49,405 bases of DNA from a virus, in IMG/VR virus record IMGVR_UViG_3300049459_000181, positions 1-49,405 of that record. The stretch is one strand, 5' to 3'. Shown piece by piece: positions 6,978 through 14,265 of this stretch. Within the stretch, counting starts at the first letter, position 1. The number at the start of each line of letters is the position of its first letter. The translations under genes and the position numbers were made by a program. A model generated the notes under the pieces. It had not been told where the DNA came from. It worked only from the letters and a program-made list of their open reading frames with translations, and did not search any database.

Positions 6978-7994
6978 TTACCCTGCCTTCCTCATCTCCG
7001 TGTTGTCGGTCGCCTCAGCGGCCCGGGTCGTTGCCGGGACGGGCTCGGGGTTCCGGGCCTGTCCCAGGCGGATGACCAGGTTGCCGAGGGTGGTCTGTTC
7101 CTTGGTCTCGGGGTCGAACATGGCGGCGCCGAGGAGGCCGCGCTGGGACAGCTCGCCCTGGTAGAGGTTCCGCAGCTGCTGGAACGTGAAGGCCGGGTCC
7201 ATGACCCGGTCGACGTACTCGCGGATGCTGGTCAGGCGCGTGCCCTCACCCAGCCACTTCACGATGTCGGCGCCGTGCCGGGTATTGGGCAGCTCGAGGC
7301 GCTGGCCGGGCTCCCACAGACCCGGGAAGGAGCACTTGGACACGGTCATGGTGTGGCTCATGTCCATGTCGCCGACGATGTCGAACTCGTACTCAACGTC
7401 GGCCCGCTGGTCGGGCTTAAGCCCGATCTTCGTCGGCTCCTTCTTGCCCTGCTGGTTCTCCACCAGCTCGTACGCCGTCTTGACGCGGAGGGTCATGATG
7501 ACGTGGCCCGGGTAGGCCATGATCGCGTCCCACATGTCGTGTTCGACGGGCTTGATGTTCTTCCAGCCGGACGTGAACGCGTTGCCGGAGCGGGAGGCGC
7601 TGGTGGTGTTGTCGACCTGGTCGAGGATGCCCGCCTTCCCGGACCAGTAGTGCGTGCCCGAGTCGATGATCATCACGTCGATGCCCTGCGCGGCACCCTG
7701 CGCCAGGGCCCGCACGAGGGTCTGCGGGGCGTAGTCGGGCATCCGCAGGTGCTTGAAGGGGAAGATGCCGGCGTAGTGGGACGCGCGGCCGCGCTCGGTG
7801 TCACAGACGCCGATCTTCGTGCCCATGCCGGTCGCCATCGCGAGGGCGGAGTACGTCTTGCCCGCGCTGGAGGGCCCGGTCAGGGCCATGAGGGCGTTGG
7901 TCTCGGGTCGGACCGCGTCTTCGAACATGAGGTCCGGCTTCGGGGTGCGCTGGGGGGAGCCACCGGCTTTGCCGGCGGCCTGGGGGCCTGCCAT
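6978..7994 (-). CDS. Sak4-like RecA-fold ATPase (recombination)
   Basis: A 338-residue protein from ATG 7994. The Walker A motif G-P-S-S-A-G-K-T is at about 40-47 and the Walker B-like motif V-M-I-I-D-S at about 108-113. The length and the core-only RecA fold fit phage Sak4-type single-strand annealing or RecA-like ATPases. These load on ssDNA and help recombination-dependent replication. The C-terminal part (about 270-338) is divergent. It lies between a ribbon-helix-helix gene and WhiB in the leftward early operon. An alternative is a generic AAA_24 ATPase, which is the same superfamily. Confidence 0.8.
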   Translation of the reverse strand: MAGPQAAGKAGGSPQRTPKPDLMFEDAVRPETNALMALTGPSSAGKTYSALAMATGMGTKIGVCDTERGRASHYAGIFPFKHLRMPDYAPQTLVRALAQGAAQGIDVMIIDSGTHYWSGKAGILDQVDNTTSASRSGNAFTSGWKNIKPVEHDMWDAIMAYPGHVIMTLRVKTAYELVENQQGKKEPTKIGLKPDQRADVEYEFDIVGDMDMSHTMTVSKCSFPGLWEPGQRLELPNTRHGADIVKWLGEGTRLTSIREYVDRVMDPAFTFQQLRNLYQGELSQRGLLGAAMFDPETKEQTTLGNLVIRLGQARNPEPVPATTRAAEATDNTEMRKAG

Positions 7995-8074
7995 CTGTGG
8001 TTGTTCTCCCTTGGGGCGGTGGTGTGCGGGGGCGCTGCCGGTGTCGGCTCCGGTCGGGCGCCCCCGGCGGTGCA

Positions 8075-8521
8075 CTACTCGCGCGCGGTGGCCGTGTCGT
8101 CTTCGAACGCTGCGATGAAGATGTTCACGGGCCGCACTGTCCACCCGAGTTGGGCGGACAGCTCCTTGCAGCGGGCTTCGACCCGCGCGAGTAGGTCGTC
8201 CGGGATGCGCACGGAGGTGGGGGCCTTTGCGCCGGCCGGGCCGCGCACGGTGCGGACCGGCTCCAACTGGCCGTTGAGGAACCGGGTGCATCCCGCTTCC
8301 GCGACCTGGGACTGCCGTCCCTCACCGACCCGCGCGAGCAGCTCGCGGTCGGCGCGGAAGCTCACCACGGTGCCGGCGGCACCGCTCCACCCGCGGAACC
8401 GCTGGTCGGCCAACTCCTCTACGGCGTTGGCGAGGTCGGGGCGGGGGCCGGTGCCGGCCCGCAGGGCGTCGATCGCGTCCCTGACGGTCTGGGCGGCACT
8501 GGTCTTCTTGGGGGAGGGCAC
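8075..8521 (-). CDS. Ribbon-helix-helix-like DNA-binding protein
   Basis: A 148-residue protein. GTG 8521 is preceded by AGAGGA at eight bases; ATG 8587 is an in-frame alternative adding 22 residues. Near the C-terminus P-T-S-V-R-I-P-D-D-L-L-A-R-V-E-A-R is a typical RHH strand and first helix. An earlier V-V-S-F-R-A-D-R-E-L-L-A-R-V segment (about 50-63) looks like a second, degenerate RHH unit, so the protein may be a pseudo-dimer. It is divergent from the 8714 gene across a region with repeated sites, which fits autoregulation. Confidence 0.6.
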   Translation of the reverse strand: MPSPKKTSAAQTVRDAIDALRAGTGPRPDLANAVEELADQRFRGWSGAAGTVVSFRADRELLARVGEGRQSQVAEAGCTRFLNGQLEPVRTVRGPAGAKAPTSVRIPDDLLARVEARCKELSAQLGWTVRPVNIFIAAFEDDTATARE

Positions 8522-8605
8522 ACGCGGTCCTCTCGGCGGGCGCGTCACCCCCTCACGGGCGGGTGGGCGCGTCAAATATCTCGGCATGCCAGTCTGCCTC
8601 TTCCG

Positions 8606-8690
8606 AGTCATACGCGCGCACCACTTCGGCACGCGGTGCCGGGTCTGTCCCGGCGTGACCCACCATACATGAAAGTCATACGCGCGCGTA
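8606..8690. promoter_or_regulatory. Direct-repeat operator in divergent promoter region
   Basis: AGTCATACGCGCGC occurs twice (8606-8619, 8674-8687). The second copy extends into the 12-bp palindrome TACGCGCGCGTA (8679-8690). The repeats lie between the RHH-like gene and the divergent 8714 gene. They are probable binding sites for the RHH-like protein. Confidence 0.55.
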
Positions 8691-8713
8691 AGACTGTGAG
8701 GTACGGTGAGGGC

Positions 8714-8863
8714 ATGACGAACACCCGCGAGGACCGGCCCCGCCCCATCTACCTGAGCACCGGCTGCCGTTGCAGCCACACCTACAACTGGCACGTCCCC
8801 GGCCGCGTCTGCCAGGTCCCCCGCTGCACCTGCAAGGACTTCACCCCCGCTGACCAGGCATGA
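8714..8863 (+). CDS. Small Cys-rich protein
   Basis: A 49-residue protein from ATG 8714, with GGTGAGG upstream. C-R-C-S-H ... C-Q-V-P-R-C-T-C-K-D-F (six cysteines and histidines in about 25 residues) indicates a small metal-binding domain of the type ending in C-x-C-x-D-F found in many actinobacterial small proteins. It is transcribed divergently from the RHH-like gene, and its stop overlaps the T6 side of the minus-strand terminator. Confidence 0.6.
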   Translation: MTNTREDRPRPIYLSTGCRCSHTYNWHVPGRVCQVPRCTCKDFTPADQA

Positions 8864-8898
8864 AAAAAGGGCCCCACCTCTAACTGAGGTGACGGCCC
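8863..8898 (-). terminator. Intrinsic terminator of the methyltransferase gene
   Basis: On the minus strand GGCCC/GGGCC plus CACCTC/GAGGTG stems with a 5-base loop are followed by six T residues (8863-8868). It ends the leftward 8958 transcript and collides with the end of the plus-strand 8714 gene. A second small hairpin (8901-8927) carries TATAAT on the minus strand in its loop. Confidence 0.8.
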
Positions 8899-8957
8899 AT
8901 GCGAGGGAGATTATAGATCACCCTCGCGGCAAACGGAACCCACAACTTCACGGAAGG

Positions 8958-9623
8958 TCACCGAGGGGCGCACGCCCTGACCAGCAGCGTGCCCAGGGCG
9001 CCGGCGTCCGGGTGGGGGAGCACCTCCGCTCGGACGTCGGTGAAGCCGTGACGCTTGAGGACGTCGGCCCACTGCGGAGCGCTGTACTGCCACCGGTACA
9101 CCGTCAGTTCCGTCTCGCGGCCCTCCAGCCACTTGCCGCCCATCTGCTGCGCGCCGTACTGGCCGGCGATCGGCTCCCGGTGGGAGAACGCGAAGACCCC
9201 GCCGGGGGCAAGGCGCTCGAGGACGCGGGGGAAGAGATCGTCAGGGTCGGTGAACCAGACCGCGCCCCACGTCGAGTAGATGGCATCCCACCACCGCAGG
9301 TCATCGTCGAGGAACGCGCAGGCCTCCGCGTGGACGAAGTCCAGCCCGGGCAGGCCGCTCCAGAACTCCCGGGCGCGGGCGACCTGCACGGGCGAGAAGT
9401 CCACGCCGGTGACCTCGACGCCGGAGCGCGTCAGGAAAGCGGCGTTCTCGCCCTCGGCCGGCCCCAGGTCGAGCGCTGCTTTCGGTGCGCCCAGGATCTC
9501 CGCCCCGGGCCCCTGGTCGCCCACGCCGACCCAGTCGAAGCGGACCGCCGCGGGGCGCTGCTGGGCCCCCGGCTTGTACTTGTCCCAGTATTCGGCTGCG
9601 GTCAGGGGGGCGGCGCTGGACAT
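8958..9623 (-). CDS. Class I SAM-dependent methyltransferase
   Basis: A 221-residue protein from ATG 9623. Motif I is A-A-L-D-L-G-P-A-E-G (about 48-57), followed by G-V-D-F-S-P (acidic strand 2). A motif IV-like D-A-I-Y-S-T-W-G-A-V segment and L-A-P-G-G-V-F-A-F-S complete the fold. There is no target-recognition domain or DPPY/PCQ motif, so a DNA base methylase of a restriction system is unlikely. A small-molecule, tRNA or protein methyltransferase is more probable. Monocistronic, with its own terminator. Confidence 0.8.
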   Translation of the reverse strand: MSSAAPLTAAEYWDKYKPGAQQRPAAVRFDWVGVGDQGPGAEILGAPKAALDLGPAEGENAAFLTRSGVEVTGVDFSPVQVARAREFWSGLPGLDFVHAEACAFLDDDLRWWDAIYSTWGAVWFTDPDDLFPRVLERLAPGGVFAFSHREPIAGQYGAQQMGGKWLEGRETELTVYRWQYSAPQWADVLKRHGFTDVRAEVLPHPDAGALGTLLVRACAPR

Positions 9624-9721
9624 GTGGCTCCTTCAGGGGAGAGACGGACTCCAGGGACGCCACGCTACCGACGCCGCCACCGTGGCGTCAGTGAAAGTCA
9701 GAAACCCTCACGTATGGGCAT

Positions 9722-9759
9722 AAAAAGTGCCCGGGGCCGCGTGAAGCGGTCCCGGGCAC
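9722..9759 (-). terminator. Intrinsic terminator
   Basis: A 14-bp nearly perfect stem (GTGCCCGGGGCCGC with a G-T pair, loop GTGAA) is followed on the minus strand by TTTTT (9722-9726). It lies 27 bases after the stop of the 9786-10247 gene. Confidence 0.85.
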
Positions 9760-9785
9760 CGGGTGGCCCCTACGGGCCTACGGGG

Positions 9786-10247
9786 TCAGTGGCAGTTGGA
9801 GCCGGGGCTGCACGGCCCGCACTTGGCGAAATCCGCCTCCCACAGCGGCCAGTCCACCGCGAACCCGTTGTCGGCGATGATGTGAGCGGTCCGCTCCACC
9901 GAGCCGTCGTACTTGAACGCGATCTCCGGAATGTGCTCCAGGAACCGGCCGTCGAACCACTTCGCGCAGAACTCCCGGTAGTTCCGGGTGTCGAGGATGA
10001 ACGTGTGGACCGCGATGTCGACGATCCGCCCGCAGCACATCTCCAGGCCCTGGCCCCACCGCTCCATGGCCGTGATGAGGTACGAGACGGCGCCGGCGAA
10101 CAGGCGCTCCGCCATCACCCTGTCGAACGGGTAGTCGCGCATGAGCAGAGTGACCTCGCGGTCCCACACGTCATCTGTGACGTAGGTCCGCGGGTCGCGG
10201 GTGACCACGTAGGTCTCCCGGTCCTTGTCGATCGTCGGTGTTGCCAT
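9786..10247 (-). CDS. Conserved-looking hypothetical protein
   Basis: A 153-residue protein from ATG 10247. The segment I-V-D-I-A-V-H-T-F-I-L-D-T-R-N-Y-R-E-F-C (about 75-94) resembles the helix found in glycine-rich-domain-type proteins. The C-terminus is C-G-P-C-S-P-G-S-N-C-H, a likely metal site. Monocistronic with a strong terminator, which suggests independent (possibly prophage-stage) expression. Function not recognised. Confidence 0.6.
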   Translation of the reverse strand: MATPTIDKDRETYVVTRDPRTYVTDDVWDREVTLLMRDYPFDRVMAERLFAGAVSYLITAMERWGQGLEMCCGRIVDIAVHTFILDTRNYREFCAKWFDGRFLEHIPEIAFKYDGSVERTAHIIADNGFAVDWPLWEADFAKCGPCSPGSNCH

Positions 10248-10385
10248 GGTGCCCTCCGATTCAGTCGGATTGCGTGGCGCTACCTACCCGGCCGCCGGAC
10301 GACGACCAGGCGCTCCCGCACCGCCCCAGGCGGTACGGGGGTCATGAGGGCCCGCCGGCGTACGCACGCAGGGGGCCGGAGGAGC

Positions 10386-10574
10386 TCAGGCGACAGCAGG
10401 CTGCCGCTGCATGAAGTACGCGTTCGCCTGCCGCTTGAGGCGGTCGAGGCAGCCCTTGCACACCATGAACGGGGCGTGCTGCCCGTCCCACTGCACCGGG
10501 CCGAGCCAGATCACCGGCACTCCGGTGCGCTCGCACCCGAGCCAGCAGTTACCGGTGACCCATTGCGCCTCCAT
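10386..10574 (-). CDS. Small Cys-pair protein
   Basis: A 62-residue protein from ATG 10574 (GGAG seven bases upstream). It has C-W-L-G-C and C-K-G-C pairs about 25 residues apart, i.e. one probable zinc ribbon. It overlaps the end of the upstream gene by 64 bases in another frame, longer than the usual 4-base overlaps here. It is the last gene of the XRE-regulator operon. Function unknown. Confidence 0.5.
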   Translation of the reverse strand: MEAQWVTGNCWLGCERTGVPVIWLGPVQWDGQHAPFMVCKGCLDRLKRQANAYFMQRQPAVA

Positions 10575-10948
10575 GGGGCGGCTCCTCCTTCGTGGTCGTC
10601 AGGCTGCTCGTACAAAGTGAGGAGCGCCCGGGACAGCGTCGCCAGGTCGAAGAGGTCGTCGGCCGACGACGCCCCGAGGACGGGAACGGCAAGGACGCCA
10701 CGCGCCCGGGTGATGACGTGCCGGGCGGCGCTCCGGTTGAAGGGGCCGGCCATGCCGGGCACCAGCCGCTCGACCGGAGGCAGCAGCAGCCACATGTGCC
10801 CGCGCAGGAGCCCGGCGAAATGCGCCCGCTGCTCCTCGCCCAGGCGCGGCGCACCGATCCGCGGATCCCCCAGAACCGACGTGTACGTGCGCCGTATTCG
10901 GGCGCTGTCGACGACCGGCGCGGCCGGCGCCCCGAGGGTGGCGGTCAT
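10511..10948 (-). CDS. Streptomyces-type hypothetical protein (DUF6415-like)
   Basis: A 145-residue protein from ATG 10948 (ATGA overlap with the upstream gene). The pattern L-L-R-G-H-M-W-L-L-L-P-P-V-E-R-L, then A-R-G-V-L-A, then L-A-T-L-S-R-A-L-L-T-L-Y recalls the short helical DUF6415-type proteins encoded beside XRE regulators in Streptomyces. The assignment is from memory of the pattern. It belongs to the XRE/TPR operon. Function unknown. Confidence 0.5.
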   Translation of the reverse strand: MTATLGAPAAPVVDSARIRRTYTSVLGDPRIGAPRLGEEQRAHFAGLLRGHMWLLLPPVERLVPGMAGPFNRSAARHVITRARGVLAVPVLGASSADDLFDLATLSRALLTLYEQPDDHEGGAAPWRRNGSPVTAGSGASAPECR

Positions 10949-11577
10949 CGGCGTACCGCCTCTCGGGACACCGGCGTCTGTGTGTGCGTGTCGACGACCG
11001 TGACGTCGGCGAGGGTCGCCGCCATCTGTCCGCCGATCATCCAGCGCAGCCGTCCGTCGCCGGCGAACAGGACCGTCTTCAGCGGCCGCCGCCCGGGCTC
11101 GTACAGCTCGCCGTACACGCCGTCGATGAGGACCCGGCGGGCGCGGACCGACACGAAGTTGCCCCGGTTCGGCGTGCACTGGAGGTTAGACACGGGCTGG
11201 CACTCCGGGCACACCGGGGGGTGCGTCGTCACTTCCCGCTCGGGCCAACCCGGCTCCCCGCGGTGGTCCTCCAGCAGCCACGGCCAGCCGTGTTCGTTCC
11301 GCTTCACGGGCCGGGCGCACACCTGACACATCATGCGCTGCATCACGTAGCGCTGCCGCGACACATGGACCTTGTCGAAGTAGGGCTCTCCCTGCCCCTG
11401 GCCGTCCAGCCACGGCTTCCACGTCACCCCACCCGACGACGGGTCGGGTGGGTGCCCCTCCAACCTGATACCGGCGGGGGTGACGAGGACGCGCGGTAAC
11501 TGAACCACCTCGGCGCTCCACGCGGCGATGAACGGGACGGGACGGCCCTTGTACCTGAGCGGTGTCGGTGCGGACAT
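10945..11577 (-). CDS. Conserved-looking hypothetical protein with Cys pairs
   Basis: A 210-residue protein from ATG 11577. It has C-Q-V-C (about 84-87) and C-P-E-C (about 124-127) with W and H residues between them, which looks like a treble-clef or HNH-related zinc site. The catalytic H-N-H residues are not evident. It sits in the XRE/TPR operon with ATGA coupling to the DUF6415-like gene. Function unknown. Confidence 0.55.
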   Translation of the reverse strand: MSAPTPLRYKGRPVPFIAAWSAEVVQLPRVLVTPAGIRLEGHPPDPSSGGVTWKPWLDGQGQGEPYFDKVHVSRQRYVMQRMMCQVCARPVKRNEHGWPWLLEDHRGEPGWPEREVTTHPPVCPECQPVSNLQCTPNRGNFVSVRARRVLIDGVYGELYEPGRRPLKTVLFAGDGRLRWMIGGQMAATLADVTVVDTHTQTPVSREAVRR

Positions 11578-11659
11578 GTCTCTCATCGGGGTCGCAGGGG
11601 TGGGAGGTGGAAGGCGCCGGCCGTGCGCGACGGGGGACGCACGCACGGCCGGCGCCGGT

Positions 11660-12217
11660 CTATGCGGTGCTCGGCGCGGCCGGTTCGGGCCGGGCCACGC
11701 ACGCGCGCAGCACCTCGTACAGGTGGTGCGCGACGACGTGCCGGCGGTCACCGCTGTCCGGGGGCGTCAGCCAGTACGGGCCGGGCGGCTCGACCCGGTC
11801 CAGGCGCGGCACCCCCACGTGGTGGATGTACGGCCTGGTGCCGCCCAGGCACTCCACTCCGACCGGGGCGAGGGTCCGCGGCCAGTCCCGATCCGTGCCC
11901 GCCGGCACCATGAAGTACAGGTGCGGACGGTACGGGTCGCAGAAGACCGAGCCGGACACCTTGAACTCCTCCAACCGCCGACGGAGTTCGGCCGGCTCGG
12001 TGCTGCGGTCGAAGTCCGGGTCTAGGAGGGCGTACGGCACGCGTACGGCGTCCCACGTGACGCCCGCGGTGAGCAGCGCCAGAGCATGCGCATCCCACTC
12101 CGTGGCGGCCGTGTGCCGGTCCGAGGCGGCCGCGAGCAGCCAGCTGTGCGCCGTTGTCCGGCGGGCCCGCTCCGCCCCGCTCAGTGGGTGCACTGGTGGG
12201 GTGCCGGGGTGCGTCAC
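11660..12217 (-). CDS. Streptomyces-type hypothetical protein of the regulator cassette
   Basis: A 185-residue protein from GTG 12217 (GTGA overlap). The N-terminal G-V-T-W-D-A-V-R-V-P, the central P-H-L-Y-F-M-V-P-A-G-T and the C-terminal P-P-G-P-Y-W-L-T-P-P match a protein type often found next to XRE regulators in Streptomyces genomes. It has some resemblance to prim-pol-like N-terminal domains. No catalytic residues are clear. It probably functions with the resolvase-like and XRE proteins of this operon. Confidence 0.5.
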   Translation of the reverse strand: MTHPGTPPVHPLSGAERARRTTAHSWLLAAASDRHTAATEWDAHALALLTAGVTWDAVRVPYALLDPDFDRSTEPAELRRRLEEFKVSGSVFCDPYRPHLYFMVPAGTDRDWPRTLAPVGVECLGGTRPYIHHVGVPRLDRVEPPGPYWLTPPDSGDRRHVVAHHLYEVLRACVARPEPAAPSTA

Positions 12218-12612
12218 TGGACCGCACCCTGCGCGGCCGGCGTCTCCTCGGAGAGGAACGCCTGCTGATCGCGCAGCCACTCCTCCAGCGCCGGGGCGGA
12301 CGGGGTGTCGGCGCACGCGGTGCGCGAGGTCGTCACGAGGCCCTTGGCCTGGCCGCTGGTGATGAACCGCTGGGCCTGCGGCCAGTTCGGCCGGTACTCC
12401 AGCGGGGTCGCGGTCGAGGTGTGGTCGACGACCTCGCCGGCGACCACCCAGTCACGGGCCTCGGCGTGTCGGCGCAGCCGGGCCGTGACGTCGTCCTGGT
12501 CCTGACCGGGCGCAATGCACGCGTAGAGCACGACCGTAGCTCGGGAAGGGAAGCCGCCGGCCGCGTCAGCGATGGAGCGGCGCCGGGTGATGTCGCCAGG
12601 TGTCCTCGTCAT
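12214..12612 (-). CDS. Catalytically altered serine-resolvase-like protein
   Basis: A 132-residue protein from ATG 12612. It has the resolvase N-terminal fold pattern: strand A-T-V-V-L-Y, a helix with D-D-V-T-A-R-L-R-R-H-A, D-W-V-V-A-G-E-V-V-D-H, R-P-N-W, and G-L-V-T-T-S-R. In active serine recombinases the first strand reads Y-x-R-x-S. Here it is Y30-A-C32-I-A34, so both the conserved Arg and the nucleophile Ser are gone. There is no C-terminal DNA-binding domain. It therefore is not a recombinase; a structural or regulatory partner of the XRE protein is more likely. Confidence 0.6.
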   Translation of the reverse strand: MTRTPGDITRRRSIADAAGGFPSRATVVLYACIAPGQDQDDVTARLRRHAEARDWVVAGEVVDHTSTATPLEYRPNWPQAQRFITSGQAKGLVTTSRTACADTPSAPALEEWLRDQQAFLSEETPAAQGAVQ

Positions 12613-12655
12613 GCCCGTAACCGTCTCGCTACGGAACGTGCAGGTACAGAAAGGA

Positions 12656-12739
12656 GGCGGACGACTTCGGAAACCCGTCAGGCCCCAAGTCGTCCGCCCC
12701 GCACCACTCTTGACGGAGCGACAGGTAAAAGTCGTCCGC
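12656..12739. repeat. Three-copy CGGACGACTT repeat
   Basis: GGCGGACGACTT (12656-12667) and its exact inverse AAGTCGTCCGCC (12687-12698) form a 12-bp inverted repeat with a 19-base loop. A third partial copy in the second orientation follows at 12729-12739, 42 bp on. They fill the gap between the XRE gene and the resolvase-like gene. They could be operators or a processing/terminator hairpin. Confidence 0.65.
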
Positions 12740-12757
12740 TACGTACCAGTCACCGGC

Positions 12758-13993
12758 TCACAGGGCCGTTTTCGTCGTCGCCGGCAGGAACCCCTGGATG
12801 CCCGGGGCCACCCCGATCAGCTCCGAGACCCGACGTAGCCGCGCCGTCGACGCGCGGCCGACCTTCTGCACGATGACCCCCGGCAGGGTCTGGTGCCGCG
12901 CCCAGCCCGGGGCGTCGCGCAGCGTCGTCTCCAACGTGTCCAGCGACGCGTCCCACATCTTGGCGTCGGCCTGCGCCAGCGCCTTGTCCATCGCGTACCG
13001 GTTCCGCGCGGCCTCGGTCAGCGCCGACACGTCATGGATGGAGTCGATGAGGGCCAGGGCCTTCCCGGTCTGCCCGAGGGCGACGTTGATACCGACGGCC
13101 TGCGTCGTCGCACTGACCGGGCCGAACAGCGTGCCGTGCGCCCGCACTTCCCTCCCCATCCGCGCGCCGGCGGCGTGCGACTGCGAGAGGAAGTCGGCGG
13201 CCCGCTCCTTGTCACCCATCCGGCTCGCGACGACCGCGGCGAAGTTGACGTGCGACCCGTACGCCGTCAGCTCCGCCGGCGTCGCCTGGGAGAACCGCGG
13301 CTCGATGTCCGCGGCCGACTTCTCCGCGAGCGCGAGCGCCTCGGGCAGCCGTGCGTCGCGCAGGTACACCCACGACCGGCCGGAGCCGACGAGGGCCACC
13401 CGCATATCGTCCGCGCCCCGCTCGGCGGCGTTCTGGGCGTGCCCGATCGCCGCGTACGCCAGGTCGCGAGCCCCCATCAGGTTGGCCACGTACCCGGCGA
13501 GCCGGTAGGCGTCGGACAGCACCCCCCACGCCGGCGCCTGCTCCCCGACCGGCTGGTCATGCAGGCGTGCCGCCGCCGCGGTGAGGAACGGCGCGACGAC
13601 CGAGCCGGCCTCGATGTACTGACCGCGCCAATACAGGTCCCAGCAGCGGTCGGTGGTCTCTTGCAGCTCGTCCAGGGCCATGGCCTCGACGTCGGCCGGC
13701 AGGATGCCGGCGGCGGTGTCGTGGACGGCCCGCGACAGGTCGCGGATCATCAGGCGGTCGCCCTGGGCCAGCGCGCGGCGCGGCGCCTGCTGACCGAGGA
13801 TGACCGACGTGTCGACGCTCAGCGCGTCAGCGATGGCGAGTAAAGTCGGCAGAGACAGCGCCTTGTCCTGCTCCGCCTTCTGGATGGTGACGATCGACAG
13901 GCCTGTCATCTCGGCAAGGTCGGACTGTCGGATCTCGCGGCCGCGGAGGATCTTGATTCGTTCACCGGTGCTGTAGTCGCTCCATTGGGGCAT
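12758..13993 (-). CDS. XRE-family regulator with TPR-like C-terminal domain (candidate repressor)
   Basis: A 411-residue protein from ATG 13993 with GGAG five bases upstream; GTG 14017 is a less likely earlier start. Residues about 9-65 form a standard XRE helix-turn-helix (R-Q-S-D-L-A-E-M-T-G-L-S-I-V-T-I-Q-K-A-E). The rest is all-helical with TPR-like repeats, a layout common in Streptomyces regulators that sense a ligand or peptide. It stands divergent to the plus-strand 14266 gene and heads a six-gene leftward operon. A dyad TTCCTAG-N6-CTAGGAA overlaps its leader. It is the best candidate for lysogeny control in the window. Confidence 0.75.
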   Translation of the reverse strand: MPQWSDYSTGERIKILRGREIRQSDLAEMTGLSIVTIQKAEQDKALSLPTLLAIADALSVDTSVILGQQAPRRALAQGDRLMIRDLSRAVHDTAAGILPADVEAMALDELQETTDRCWDLYWRGQYIEAGSVVAPFLTAAAARLHDQPVGEQAPAWGVLSDAYRLAGYVANLMGARDLAYAAIGHAQNAAERGADDMRVALVGSGRSWVYLRDARLPEALALAEKSAADIEPRFSQATPAELTAYGSHVNFAAVVASRMGDKERAADFLSQSHAAGARMGREVRAHGTLFGPVSATTQAVGINVALGQTGKALALIDSIHDVSALTEAARNRYAMDKALAQADAKMWDASLDTLETTLRDAPGWARHQTLPGVIVQKVGRASTARLRRVSELIGVAPGIQGFLPATTKTAL

Positions 13994-14003
13994 ACTGGCT
14001 CCA

Positions 14004-14023
14004 TTCCTAGCGTCCACTAGGAA
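14004..14023. promoter_or_regulatory. Dyad operator in the XRE leader
   Basis: TTCCTAG-CGTCCA-CTAGGAA, perfect 7-bp arms with a 6-bp spacer, ends 10 bases upstream of the XRE ATG. Position and symmetry suggest autoregulation by the XRE protein. Confidence 0.55.
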
Positions 14024-14053
14024 CGGTACCCCTGCCCGGCCGGTGGGAGACTG

Positions 14054-14090
14054 GAAAGCCCCTTACGTCCCCGTGACGTGAGGGGCTTTC
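14054..14090. terminator. Long hairpin in the divergent control region
   Basis: GAAAGCCCCTTACGTC and GACGTGAGGGGCTTTC pair over 16 bp (one G-T) around a 5-base loop. It ends in TTTC on either strand, so it may act as a bidirectional terminator insulating the XRE operon from the plus-strand genes, or as an operator. Confidence 0.6.
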
Positions 14091-14144
14091 ACATGTCTAC
14101 GGGGCCCCGGGATGTCGGCGGCGTGTGCCATAGTGACGTCGAAC

Positions 14145-14233
14145 CTCTTCCCCGCATACGCGGGGGTGGCCCCTTGGACGCCGAGCGCGCCAAGGAGGCA
14201 GCAAGTGCTCCCCGCATGCGCGGGGGTAGACGC
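14145..14233 (+). CRISPR. Two-repeat type I-E CRISPR-like mini-array
   Basis: GTGCTCCCCGCATGCGCGGG (start of the second repeat, 14205) matches the typical type I-E repeat pattern GTGCTCCCCGC-N6-GCGGGG of Streptomyces. The first copy (14145-14173) reads CTCTTCCCCGCATACGCGGG and continues GGTGGCCCC, like the canonical repeat end. The copies share 20 of 29 bases including the whole palindromic stem. The period is exactly 60 bases and the single spacer is 31 bases (14174-14204). No cas gene is present. An extended -10-like TGCCATAGT lies about 11 bases before the first repeat. Two unrelated terminator-like hairpins is the alternative. Confidence 0.65.
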
Positions 14234-14265
14234 AGCACACCCCCATGCCCAGGAAGAGGACCACC

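Noticed and set aside
8901-8927. TATAAT within a small hairpin as a promoter
   Set aside because: A perfect -10 exists on the minus strand, but no -35 at a workable distance and no gene downstream before the strong terminator.
8958-9623. Methyltransferase as part of a restriction-modification or DNA-modification system
   Set aside because: No DNA-methylase catalytic motif (DPPY/NPPY or PCQ) and no neighbouring nuclease or specificity gene.
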